A DNA stretch of 64,000 nucleotides. Source: an uncultured Alphaproteobacteria bacterium (GTDB lineage: Bacteria; Pseudomonadota; Alphaproteobacteria; Rhodobacterales; Rhodobacteraceae). The notes below the pieces were generated by a model, which saw only the letters and a program-made list of their open reading frames with translations, had not been told where the DNA came from and made no database searches. Shown piece after piece: positions 8,440-15,678 of the stretch. Numbering within the stretch: the first letter of the stretch is position 1; each line of letters opens with the position of its first letter. A program made the position numbers and the translations under genes. The stretch spans positions 298,206 to 362,205 of the forward strand of contig CACDWF010000001.1 of the NCBI GenBank assembly GCA_902556405.1, read 5' to 3'.

Positions 8440-9139
8440 TGATTATAGATTTAAACTAAGAGATAAAAACTCCCGTTTTAAAGACAGATTGTTTAAAGAC
8501 CATGTTACTAGCGATTTAGTAGAGGCGGGAGGTTTGTTTCTTTCTCTTGCTAAACCTGACATTGAGATAGCCACGTTAATCGATCATGAGCTTCGGAAAA
8601 GAAAATCTTTAGAGAGAACTTCTGAAAATGTTGAAGCATGTAAAGAAATACAAAATGCTTTTAAAAAGGCTAATATTGAGCCGATAGAATGGCTATTTCG
8701 CGCCAGAGTAAGGTTAAGAACACTTCACAATGCACCAGACGGGTTTGGAACATTTTCTACATATGTTATTTTGATAGACTGGTTAGATAAAAATAATAAT
8801 TATGGAGTTTATGTTGGTCAAAGTCGTAAGTTACCTGATGAGAGATTTTTGCAACACATTGAAGGAGTAAAGGCGGGACAGAATGTTGAGGAGCGGGGTG
8901 TTCAGCTGCTGTGGTCTTTAATGCCGTACGCAAATAATGTTCTCAAAGCAAAAACAAGGAAGATGTATGAAAGTGCAGTTCACCATTGCCTAGCATCCGT
9001 AAAGGCAAAAGGATTTAAAAATGATCTTCTGAAAGTGGGTGGTGACGGGAAAAAACAGGACCCAAATAGTTGGCCGGGCAATTTTCAAATGAAGTTAAAA
9101 ATTTTTTTGAGTGATTTCCATGAAAAAAATGAATACTAA
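8429..9139 (+). CDS. GIY-YIG-like nuclease-domain protein
   Basis: A 236-residue protein whose stop-proximal start overlaps the helicase gene by 11 bases. I chose the ATG at 8429, five bases after GAGAG; an adjacent ATG at 8426 and one at 8399 are alternatives. The C-terminal half carries elements expected of a GIY-YIG nuclease: a first strand YVILIDW, then GVYVGQS in the YIG position, then an Arg and His in ERFLQH, and a downstream Glu in MYESAVHH. The first 100 residues are helical and unassigned. The translational overlap implies a fixed partnership with the helicase. Nuclease activity is an inference from degenerate motifs, and the fold should be confirmed. Confidence 0.62.
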   Translation: MNLDDYRFKLRDKNSRFKDRLFKDHVTSDLVEAGGLFLSLAKPDIEIATLIDHELRKRKSLERTSENVEACKEIQNAFKKANIEPIEWLFRARVRLRTLHNAPDGFGTFSTYVILIDWLDKNNNYGVYVGQSRKLPDERFLQHIEGVKAGQNVEERGVQLLWSLMPYANNVLKAKTRKMYESAVHHCLASVKAKGFKNDLLKVGGDGKKQDPNSWPGNFQMKLKIFLSDFHEKNEY

Positions 9140-9169
9140 AAGTCACTGGTGAAATAATGATCCAGAGAC

Positions 9170-9198
9170 TTGATTAAAATTATTAATTAATCTATAAA
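9170..9198 (+). promoter_or_regulatory. Putative sigma-70 promoter for the two micro-genes
   Basis: TTGATT at 9170-9175 and TATAAA at 9193-9198 have a 17-base spacer. They lie in the 130-base gap between the GIY-YIG-like gene and the small gene at 9270. This suggests the small genes can be transcribed separately from the helicase operon. It is a prediction only. Confidence 0.45.
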
Positions 9199-9269
9199 GT
9201 ATCGAAGGCTTTTAATTACCAACTTGTGCGCCTTGGAATGGTTCCTTAAGCACTAAAGCGGAGAAAATC

Positions 9270-9428
9270 ATGAAAAATGAGAAAGACACTTCAAGACAGT
9301 TAATGTTTCTTGAGCCCGTTAGTAATGACACTGACACCGAAGAGTTAGTTGAAAGGCTTATTTTGAAACTAGAAAGTTTTGGTTTCAACATCATTGGTAA
9401 AGATGAGGAAACAAAAGATGAAAGTTAA
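9270..9428 (+). CDS. Small acidic protein (52 aa), first of an overlapping pair
   Basis: A short frame with a good ribosome binding site (GGAG, six bases before the ATG). The product is acidic (about 14 Asp/Glu against 7 Lys/Arg), with a central amphipathic helix, TEELVERLILKLESFGF. No family is recognised. It overlaps the next frame by 11 bases, in which the second gene's AGGAAAC and ATG lie, so the pair is probably coupled. The acidic/basic pairing and small sizes resemble toxin-antitoxin or inhibitor pairs, but no known toxin motif is present. Confidence 0.55.
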   Translation: MKNEKDTSRQLMFLEPVSNDTDTEELVERLILKLESFGFNIIGKDEETKDES

Positions 9429-9582
9429 GTGGGTAGAGTTAACTGAAGATGATCCTATTTTTAGACAGGGTTTTATATTATCAAATCAAGGTTCTAGGCA
9501 AATAGAAAAACAAAAAAGTGAACTGAAGCACAAGAAGCCTGGATCCAAACAGAAATCATCTAAGCCTAAGTTCAAAAAATAA
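9418..9582 (+). CDS. Small basic protein (54 aa), second of an overlapping pair
   Basis: The ATG at 9418 follows AGGAAAC by about five bases and overlaps the preceding small gene by 11 bases. The first half (WVELTEDDPIFRQGFIL) may fold; the second half is a Lys-rich tail with about 13 Lys in the whole protein and a strong net positive charge. Such a tail suits nucleic-acid binding or contact with its acidic partner. A stop at 9580-9582 is followed at once by an A-run and a hairpin. No family is recognised. An earlier in-frame ATG at 9379 exists but lies deep in the upstream gene and lacks a ribosome binding site. Confidence 0.5.
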   Translation: MKVKWVELTEDDPIFRQGFILSNQGSRQIEKQKSELKHKKPGSKQKSSKPKFKK

Positions 9583-9610
9583 AAAAAAAGAGGGACCATA
9601 AAGTCCCTCT
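9581..9610 (-). terminator. Intrinsic terminator for the leftward gene ending at 9620
   Basis: An 8-bp perfect stem, AGAGGGAC (9589-9596) with GTCCCTCT (9603-9610), has a 6-base loop. Read leftward it is followed by nine T residues, the classical form. In the rightward direction no T-tract follows, so it is at best a weak stop for the micro-genes, although it lies in the right place to serve both sides. Confidence 0.8.
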
Positions 9611-9619
9611 CTAATTCAA

Positions 9620-9967
9620 CTAATGAGTTGTTTCTTCTTCCGGGTGATTACCTCTGGAGTATAAAACTTCTACATACATAGTTTTTTTCTCTTCTACGAA
9701 CTTGGATTTCCACACTAGCTCTATCCCCTTATAATCTATAAGGTCGTACCATATTTCGTATGTATTATATTTTTCTACCTGACCCTCAATAATATTGATG
9801 ATACCATCAAGAGCCTCTTGCTTTCCTCTGCTTTCCCTTGAGAGTGTGAGTAAATCTTCCTTTGAATAGAAGGCATCCAATACGGCTGGTGCAAAATATA
9901 TTTCCATCTTCACATCGGAAATCTGGTGGTCGGCTATCACATAAGAAAAGATATTGATGTTATTCAT
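9620..9967 (-). CDS. Hypothetical protein (115 aa)
   Basis: I do not recognise the family. The ATG at 9967 is chosen because a strong AAGGAG lies seven bases upstream; a longer frame from 10033 would add a hydrophobic stretch but has no such signal. The protein is soluble: a mixed alpha/beta N terminus (NIFSYVIADHQISDVKMEIY), a helix around EDLLTLSRESRGKQEALDG, and two strands near the end (IELVWKSKFV, TMYVEVLYSRG). It stands alone, with its own terminator at 9581-9610 and a 260-base divergent spacer to the gene at 10228. Confidence 0.6.
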   Translation of the reverse strand: MNNINIFSYVIADHQISDVKMEIYFAPAVLDAFYSKEDLLTLSRESRGKQEALDGIINIIEGQVEKYNTYEIWYDLIDYKGIELVWKSKFVEEKKTMYVEVLYSRGNHPEEETTH

Positions 9968-10227
9968 TTGAATCTCCTTAAAAATCAAAAACCAAAATGT
10001 CAAAAAGCAAACAACAGCTTTAAAGCTGCGCAATGATCTAAGATATTTAAGGATGACTATTGTCTATTATTTATTTAAAAAAATTGCAACAAAATATTTG
10101 TATTTCTTAATAATGTTTGAGCTCTTAAAACTGACATATATTTAATCTTCACAAAAAAGTACAAAATTTTATTTTGGGAATTTCTTAGGTGCTTTTATTG
10201 TTCTCTAGCAACTAACGGAATCTGATC

Positions 10228-10857
10228 ATGGATAGAGAATATTTTAAAAAGCAACTGAGAAGAGTTGAAACTGACTTAAATTTTGATGATGGGTATCAGT
10301 TACTCTATGGTCCTTGGAAAACTATTGGAAGCCAAAATATTGCATGCATATCTTTAAATCCATCTCTAAGAAATGATGACCATAAAAAAATGATCTCCGA
10401 TGAAAGGGGTAATTCATATCAAGTTGAGGAGTTTACAACCTCGTCACCCATTACCGCACAAATTCTAAAGATGTGCTCATATCTTGAGGTCTCACCAGAA
10501 AAAGTTCTAATGGGAACAATTTGCCCATTCCGAAGTAAAGATTGGAATACAATGAAAAAGGATAATAAAATGGTAATGGAACGTGGGTTAGCAATTGGTC
10601 GTGAGTTCTGGGATCAAGCTTTAAGTAACAGAATGAATTTGGTAATTGCACTTGGAAAAGAAGCTACTGATACACTATGCCAATTATTTAACGGAGAAAA
10701 GGAACTTGAAATCAGAGCAAACTATCAAAACACCACTTTGAAGCGATTTCGAACAAATAGGAATTTCAAGATAATTTCTCTCCCTCATCTTTCAAGATTT
10801 CTAATTTTTTCACGTCTCGCATGCGCTACACCCCTTCAAAAGATTTTTGCAATTTAG
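10228..10857 (+). CDS. Uracil-DNA glycosylase-superfamily-like protein
   Basis: A 209-residue protein with features of the uracil-DNA glycosylase fold: SLNPS near residue 36 in the place of the GxxPG water-activating loop, TICPFRS in the middle, VIALGKEA near 141, and LPHLSRF near 190 in the place of the HPS loop. The catalytic Asp/Asn position is not clear, so the activity could differ. It may excise bases or act on modified DNA, or be a UDG-fold protein of unknown function. It lies alone among defence-like genes. The ATG at 10228 follows a weak GGAA. Assignment is by motif reading and is moderate to low. Confidence 0.42.
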   Translation: MDREYFKKQLRRVETDLNFDDGYQLLYGPWKTIGSQNIACISLNPSLRNDDHKKMISDERGNSYQVEEFTTSSPITAQILKMCSYLEVSPEKVLMGTICPFRSKDWNTMKKDNKMVMERGLAIGREFWDQALSNRMNLVIALGKEATDTLCQLFNGEKELEIRANYQNTTLKRFRTNRNFKIISLPHLSRFLIFSRLACATPLQKIFAI

Positions 10858-10889
10858 TTTGCAAAACCCTCAATCGAAAAGAGGTATTT

Positions 10890-10911
10890 CAGAATTCGCT
10901 TAAGCGTTCTG
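10890..10911. repeat. Near-perfect palindrome downstream of the UDG-like gene
   Basis: CGCTTAAGCG (10897-10906) is a perfect 10-bp palindrome flanked by CAGAA and TTCTG, with two extra bases on the left. It has no loop and no T-tract, which fits a protein-binding site better than a terminator. Further right, AGTCCC near 10933 and GGGACT near 10965 could form a separate weak stem. No gene was found in 10858-11020. Confidence 0.4.
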
Positions 10912-11020
10912 ATATTACTTGATAAAAAGAGGAGTCCCAAATACTAAAGTGGGGGTACCCAGGGACTATGGTATTGGAGGGAACGTCAGCCACCTCTCTC
11001 TTATTATTAACTGACCGTCA

Positions 11021-11251
11021 TTATTCATTACCTGTAAAAGACAAAGCTACATCTTTTTCAGAATGGTAATTATCATAGGTATGCTTCATGGCTTTCAAAG
11101 ATTCAAGAGGAATATCAGGACCATGTTCTTTCATTAATGCTTTTACGCCCCGTTCAATTTGCGACCACTGTTTTTGAGACAAGTTTTCAAGCGGCCCATA
11201 CACTTGTTTTAACAACGCATAGGTTTTATTCAATTGTGAGTTTTCTGACAC
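11021..11251 (-). CDS. Hypothetical small helical protein (76 aa)
   Basis: The GTG start at 11251 is supported by AGGAG seven bases upstream. The product is predicted to be largely helical (NKTYALLKQVYGPLENL, then WSQIERGVKALMKEHG) with no signal or membrane segment. I do not recognise the family. It is a single gene between the island and the tRNA, and a 16-bp palindrome at 11311-11326 lies upstream of it and may be its operator. Confidence 0.55.
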   Translation of the reverse strand: MSENSQLNKTYALLKQVYGPLENLSQKQWSQIERGVKALMKEHGPDIPLESLKAMKHTYDNYHSEKDVALSFTGNE

Positions 11252-11310
11252 AGTTATCTCCTATCTGAAGTTAAATTTTAGCATAAGTAAGCGGTAGCTT
11301 AAAGTAGGCT

Positions 11311-11358
11311 CTCACAATTTTGTGAGTAGTAGACTAGATGTGGACCCTAATGTGGACC
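11311..11358. repeat. 16-bp palindrome and a tandem ATGTGGACC repeat beside tRNA-Ser
   Basis: CTCACAA (11311-11317) and TTGTGAG (11320-11326) form a palindrome with a 2-base centre. Just to its right ATGTGGACC occurs at 11338-11346 and again at 11350-11358. These sit between the small leftward gene and the 3' end of the tRNA. They could be an operator and recombinase arm sites, but no integrase gene is in the window to support the second idea. Confidence 0.45.
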
Positions 11359-11413
11359 TGATAATATTATGTATTTTTAAGTTATTGAATTATAATGGAT
11401 TTTTACGTTTTTG

Positions 11414-11503
11414 TGGCGGAGGAGGTGGGATTCGAACCCACGGTAGACTTTCACCTACGTCGGTTTTCAAGACCGGTGCATTCAACCACTCTGCCACTCC
11501 TCC
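11414..11503 (-). tRNA. tRNA-Ser (anticodon TGA)
   Basis: A 90-base class II tRNA with the CCA end encoded. The acceptor stem pairs GGAGGAG with CTCCTCC over seven bases, the T-loop reads GGTTCGAATCC, the anticodon TGA lies at 11467-11469 in the loop CTTGAAA, and a long variable arm (GTAGGTGAAAGTCTAC) is present as expected for Ser. Its 3' end faces the accessory region. It translates UCN codons, mainly UCA. Confidence 0.97.
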
Positions 11504-11624
11504 GGTAACGTCGATAATATAAACAAATTTTTTTTTTTCAATTGAAAAGATCTTTATTAATTTTGACCAAATATTTATACTAGAAGGTATTAGTTATTGT
11601 ATTTTACCTAATAAGGAGTTTGTG

Positions 11625-12632
11625 ATGAAGGTTAAAGCATATGCCGCCAAAAATGAGAAAGGTCTTCTAGAGCCTTACGAATATGAGTTAGGAGAGATAG
11701 GGCCTGACGATGTCGATATAGAAATAGAAAATTGTGGACTTTGCTACAGTGATGTTCATTACATTGACAACGATTTTTCAAATAACGAATATCCTTTTGT
11801 TCCTGGTCATGAGGTTATCGGAAAGATTACGGCAATTGGCAGCCAAGTTAAAGATAGGCGCGTTGGGCAAAGAGTTGGAGTAGGGTTTCAGGCTGGTTAC
11901 TGTAAGACATGTGAATGTTGTTACAATGGTGACCATAATCTTTGTGATGATAGAGTGGGTGTTTTCTTAGGGCGTAATGGAGGGTTTGCCGATAAGATAA
12001 GAGTTCAAGATTTAAGTGCTATTCCAATTCCTGATGCACTTGATCCAAGGACTGCGGGTCCTCTTATGTGCGGTGGTATCACAGTTTTCAATCCTTTTGT
12101 CCAATATGCAGTTAAGCCCACTGACAGTGTCTGTATTTTTGGAATAGGTGGACTTGGTCATATGGCTATAAAGTTTGCTAATGCATGGGGTTGTGAAGTG
12201 ACCGCTATCACTGGTTCTGAAAGTAAAGTAGAAGAAGCTAAGAGTTATGGTGCGCATAATGTGGTTATTGCCAATGATATTGATGCGATTAAAAAGCTTA
12301 AAAAATCTTTCGATTATTTATTTTTCACAGGCCATGCGTTTGAAGGTAAATGGGGTTTATTTATGAATACTCTCAAGCCAAAAGGTAGGCTTCATTTCCT
12401 TGGGCTTTTATCTGAGCCTCTAAATATAACTATGTTTCACATGTTGAGGGGACAAAATTCAGTGTCCGCTAGTCCTGTTGGGGGACCTGAAGCAATGAAA
12501 AAAATGGTAGAATTCTGCGCTAGACACAAAATAATTCCAGAAGTGGAATTTTTCAAAATGTCAGAAATCAACGAAGCCATAGCCCACCTTAAAAGTGGTA
12601 AGGCACGTTACAGGATTGTTTTGGAAAACTAG
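11625..12632 (+). CDS. Zinc-dependent alcohol dehydrogenase, CAD/YahK type
   Basis: A 335-residue medium-chain dehydrogenase/reductase that interconverts alcohols and aldehydes with NAD(P). The catalytic zinc ligands appear as Cys40, His62-Glu63 (GHEVIG) and a later Cys in PLMCGG. The structural zinc site is Cys93, 96, 99 and 107 (CKTCECC...C). The nucleotide-binding loop is GIGGLGHMA. The ATG at 11625 follows AAGGAG by six bases. The gene stands alone immediately after the tRNA-Ser and ends six bases from a convergent coiled-coil gene. The sequence resembles the cinnamyl-alcohol-dehydrogenase branch, whose members reduce many aldehydes, so the substrate cannot be set. Confidence 0.88.
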   Translation: MKVKAYAAKNEKGLLEPYEYELGEIGPDDVDIEIENCGLCYSDVHYIDNDFSNNEYPFVPGHEVIGKITAIGSQVKDRRVGQRVGVGFQAGYCKTCECCYNGDHNLCDDRVGVFLGRNGGFADKIRVQDLSAIPIPDALDPRTAGPLMCGGITVFNPFVQYAVKPTDSVCIFGIGGLGHMAIKFANAWGCEVTAITGSESKVEEAKSYGAHNVVIANDIDAIKKLKKSFDYLFFTGHAFEGKWGLFMNTLKPKGRLHFLGLLSEPLNITMFHMLRGQNSVSASPVGGPEAMKKMVEFCARHKIIPEVEFFKMSEINEAIAHLKSGKARYRIVLEN

Positions 12633-12638
12633 CTAGTA

Positions 12639-13373
12639 TCAGTTTTTGATTTTTATTGATATCATTTCGGCTACTGATTTTTGGTTGTCGTTAACTTTTT
12701 CTTGTAAGTCATTGATGCGTTCACGTCTCTCAGAAATCTGAACTGAGTTCTTCATAATATCTATTGCATTTGTCTGTGTCTTGGATTGAATCTCAATAAT
12801 TCGCTTTTGATTTTCAGAAGCCATCTCCTCTATTTTGGCGCACCTTTTTGTATTTTGTTCTATGCGTTTTTTATTATCTTTTTCAGTAGCTTTCGAGGGA
12901 TGAAACTCACCCTTTAGAAATTTCTCATTAGTTGCCAAGTTTTCTGTATTAAATTGTAGTGTGTCCTCATTTTTTTTCATAATCATCCTGTTTAGTTCAA
13001 TAAGCCTCTTGTTTATCTCAGTGAGTTGTTTGTTCACTTCAAGAATAGTTTTATTTATAGAAGACTTATGCTCCAGAAAATCTAATTGAGCTTTGTTATT
13101 CATCGATTCTCTAAAATTTATTTCGACATCATGCTCAGCAATCATGTTGCTCATTATGGCTAATCTATTTCTTAATATCTCATCTGTTTCTTGATTAGCG
13201 AGGTGATGGTTCCCCATGTAAGCCGCATTATAGTTTCTCATGATAGAGGCGTAATTTTGTTCTATAGAGGCCCTACATACTTCCACCTTTGTTTTGTTTG
13301 AATTTATAAGTATCTCAAGCTCGAATATTTTTCGGCGATTTGATTGTATTTGGGCCTTATTTTCGGGATTCAT
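12639..13373 (-). CDS. Asn-rich long coiled-coil protein, unknown function
   Basis: A 244-residue, almost entirely helical protein without signal peptide, membrane segment or globular domain. Asn recurs at regular spacing through the heptads (for example SNKTKVEVCRASIEQNYASI, NKQLTEINKRLIELNRM, NDLQEKVNDNQKSV), giving an unusually polar coiled coil with only short breaks near residues 55-75 and 155-165. This pattern suggests an extended oligomeric rod. The gene is monocistronic, convergent with the alcohol dehydrogenase, and faces a 132-base AT-rich promoter region shared with the hydratase at 13506. I cannot name a family. Confidence 0.7.
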   Translation of the reverse strand: MNPENKAQIQSNRRKIFELEILINSNKTKVEVCRASIEQNYASIMRNYNAAYMGNHHLANQETDEILRNRLAIMSNMIAEHDVEINFRESMNNKAQLDFLEHKSSINKTILEVNKQLTEINKRLIELNRMIMKKNEDTLQFNTENLATNEKFLKGEFHPSKATEKDNKKRIEQNTKRCAKIEEMASENQKRIIEIQSKTQTNAIDIMKNSVQISERRERINDLQEKVNDNQKSVAEMISIKIKN

Positions 13374-13505
13374 ACGTTACCTCTTTCTAATTAAATTAGG
13401 TGATAAAACTTTACTACCTTGGACATTAGACTACTATAGCGTATTAAGCGCATAAAATTCAAAAAAATATTAAATTTCGGTGAACCAATTTAGGAATATA
13501 TAAAA

Positions 13506-14354
13506 ATGTATAAAGAATTGTTAACTTCGCAGCATGGCGATACTTTTGTGATTTCCCTTAACAGACCAGAAAAGTTAAATGCATTTACTAAAACCATGCA
13601 AGACGAACTTATTGAAGTTTTTGATCACACTGATCAGAACGATGACATTAAATCAGTCGTGATTACTGGGGAAGGGCGGGCCTATTGTGCAGGAGCAGAT
13701 TTGGTTGATGGGCCAAACACTTTTAATTATGCAAAGGAAGGAAATAGGCTCTCTAATGATGATAATGTTGATGGAGGTGGTTTAGTAGCACTTAGAATCT
13801 TTAAATCTAAAAAGCCTGTGATAGGTGCTATTAACGGAGACGCTGTGGGTGTAGGGGTCACTATGACTTTACCGATGGATATCAGGATTGCGTCGGACTC
13901 AGCCCGGTTTGGGTTTGTGTTTTCAAGAAGAGGTGCTGTACCTGAAGCGTGTTCCAGTTGGTTTCTTCCCAGGATCGTAGGTATCTCTAAAGCTCTGGAT
14001 TGGTGCTATACAGGGAAAGTTTTTAATTCGCAAGAAGCGTTGCAATATGGATTAGTTTCCGATGTTTTAACCAACGATAAATTGTTAGATAGAGCAATTG
14101 AAATTGGATCGAGTTATAGCAATAAAACTTCAGCAATATCTGTTTCTCTTGCCAGGCAAATGATGTGGGGCATGCTAGCTGCAACTCACCCAGAGGAAGC
14201 ACATTTTTTAGACTCTATGGCAATGGAGAAAATGGGAAAGTCTCCAGATATTAAAGAGGGAATAGCGTCTTTTTTGGAAAAGAGAGCCCCTAATTTCCCA
14301 ATGAAAGTTAGTAAGGATTTGCCTGATCTGACTGCTGCTTTAAAATCCAAGTAA
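13506..14354 (+). CDS. Enoyl-CoA hydratase/isomerase-family protein
   Basis: A 282-residue crotonase-fold protein acting on an acyl-CoA, probably hydration of an enoyl-CoA. The CoA/oxyanion-hole segments are GRAYCAGADL near residue 60 and GDAVGVGVTMTLPMDIRIA near 118; a catalytic-type Glu is present in AVPEACSSWFLPRIVG, where hydratases carry the second Glu. AGGA lies about nine bases before the ATG. It is a single gene convergent with the FAD oxidoreductase. It is longer than standard FadB-type hydratases and fits the ECH subgroup common in environmental bacteria. Specificity is unknown. Confidence 0.85.
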   Translation: MYKELLTSQHGDTFVISLNRPEKLNAFTKTMQDELIEVFDHTDQNDDIKSVVITGEGRAYCAGADLVDGPNTFNYAKEGNRLSNDDNVDGGGLVALRIFKSKKPVIGAINGDAVGVGVTMTLPMDIRIASDSARFGFVFSRRGAVPEACSSWFLPRIVGISKALDWCYTGKVFNSQEALQYGLVSDVLTNDKLLDRAIEIGSSYSNKTSAISVSLARQMMWGMLAATHPEEAHFLDSMAMEKMGKSPDIKEGIASFLEKRAPNFPMKVSKDLPDLTAALKSK

Positions 14355-14364
14355 CATAAAAAGC

Positions 14365-15630
14365 TTACATTTTCATAGACTTTATAGAATTATTAGCCAC
14401 CGCTGCTATTTCATAGAAAGTTGTTTTCTCTCTTGTAAAACGCTCTTTATATTTTGTTAGGGCAGGGACAGGCAGAACAGATAAGTTTTCCGATAAGAAA
14501 GCCGATGCACAGGTTTTCCCAAAAAGAGTTCCCGGAGCAATGCCCCTTCCAGAATAACCGAAACAGGACAACGCATTATCTTCAAAATTCACAATTTTTG
14601 GTATATGGTCTCTAGTCATAGCAATCTTACCTGACCAGCGGTAATCAAATTCTAGATCTGGTAAAAAAGGAAAGAGGTCTCTAAGCTTTTTGTTTGCCCA
14701 ATTAGAGTGAATAAATTTCCCAAAACCTTCAGAATTGCCCATTGTTCCTATAATAAGACGTCCTGCATTATCGACTCTAAATGAAGACATAATTGTTGCT
14801 GTATCCCAACAACCCTCTTTGCCTGGCAGGATTGCGCTCATTTCATTAGAGTTAAGTGGTCTCGTTGCAAATTGAGAGTAATAAACGGTAGAAAATTTAC
14901 CTTTATTTTGTCCGTCGTTTAAATCTTGATAAGCGTTCATAGCAAGCAATAAATATTTGCTTTTGATTACAATGTCTTTGACAGAGACGTGCCAAATATT
15001 ATTACGTTTTCTAATATCGTTTACTTTAGATTTTTCATAAATTTTTGCGCCCATCTCTTTTGCTTTTCGTGCAAGGCCTCGGCAATAAGCCAGTGGATGA
15101 ATCGTTCCAGCTCTTGGGTCACGTAGTGATCCGAGAAATTTTGAGCTTCCTATTTTATTCTCAGTTTCGGCCTTATCTATTAGAGCTAGAGGCTCCCCAA
15201 ACTTTTCACCTTGATGAAATCTTTCACTTAGATATTTCATTCCTTTTTCAGAGTGAGCGCAATGCAAAGTCCCATTCCTTTCAGGATCACATTTTATTTT
15301 ATTTTCTTCAATAATTGAGAAGACTAAATTAGGAGCCGACCCAAGTGCGGATATTAGGGTTTCACCTTGTTTTTCTCCTAAAATAGAAATAATTTTCTTT
15401 GGTGGTAGCCATAATCCTGAATTTACCAAGCCAACATTTCTACCAGAACCACCGAACCCAATAGTCTCACACTCGAGTAATACTACTTGGGCCCCCTGTT
15501 TTGCAGCCTCTAAAGCAGCAGAGCAACCAGTAAAGCCTCCACCAACTATCAATAAATCGGCAGTAATGCTTTCAGGTTTTTTAGAAAAAGTCTCTTTTTC
15601 TTTAGACGTTTTTTCCCATAAATTATTCAT
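14365..15630 (-). CDS. FAD-dependent amine/amino-acid oxidase (DAO family)
   Basis: A 421-residue flavoprotein with an N-terminal dinucleotide-binding motif LLIVGGGFTGCSAALEAA and the GSGRNVG loop typical of glycine oxidase/PuuB-like enzymes of the DAO family. The C-terminal GYSGRGIAPGT segment closes the FAD site. Members oxidise amines such as gamma-glutamylputrescine, or amino acids, yielding an aldehyde or keto acid and hydrogen peroxide. No partner gene fixes the substrate; the SDR gene at 15679 lies just upstream in the same direction, 48 bases away, so they may be co-transcribed. No signal peptide is seen, so it is cytoplasmic. Confidence 0.83.
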   Translation of the reverse strand: MNNLWEKTSKEKETFSKKPESITADLLIVGGGFTGCSAALEAAKQGAQVVLLECETIGFGGSGRNVGLVNSGLWLPPKKIISILGEKQGETLISALGSAPNLVFSIIEENKIKCDPERNGTLHCAHSEKGMKYLSERFHQGEKFGEPLALIDKAETENKIGSSKFLGSLRDPRAGTIHPLAYCRGLARKAKEMGAKIYEKSKVNDIRKRNNIWHVSVKDIVIKSKYLLLAMNAYQDLNDGQNKGKFSTVYYSQFATRPLNSNEMSAILPGKEGCWDTATIMSSFRVDNAGRLIIGTMGNSEGFGKFIHSNWANKKLRDLFPFLPDLEFDYRWSGKIAMTRDHIPKIVNFEDNALSCFGYSGRGIAPGTLFGKTCASAFLSENLSVLPVPALTKYKERFTREKTTFYEIAAVANNSIKSMKM

Positions 15631-15678
15631 TTAAATAATAGAACTTACTTGTAAAATTATGTATGTATGGCTAGGTAC

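Noticed and set aside
5756..9139. Assignment of the helicase operon to Gabija
   Set aside because: Gabija needs an OLD-family nuclease (GajA) with a TOPRIM domain; no such protein is present in this operon or nearby.
11322..11522. Rightward open frame across the tRNA-Ser
   Set aside because: Its protein (GGGIRTHGRLSP...) is the well-known false translation of the antisense strand of a tRNA-Ser gene.
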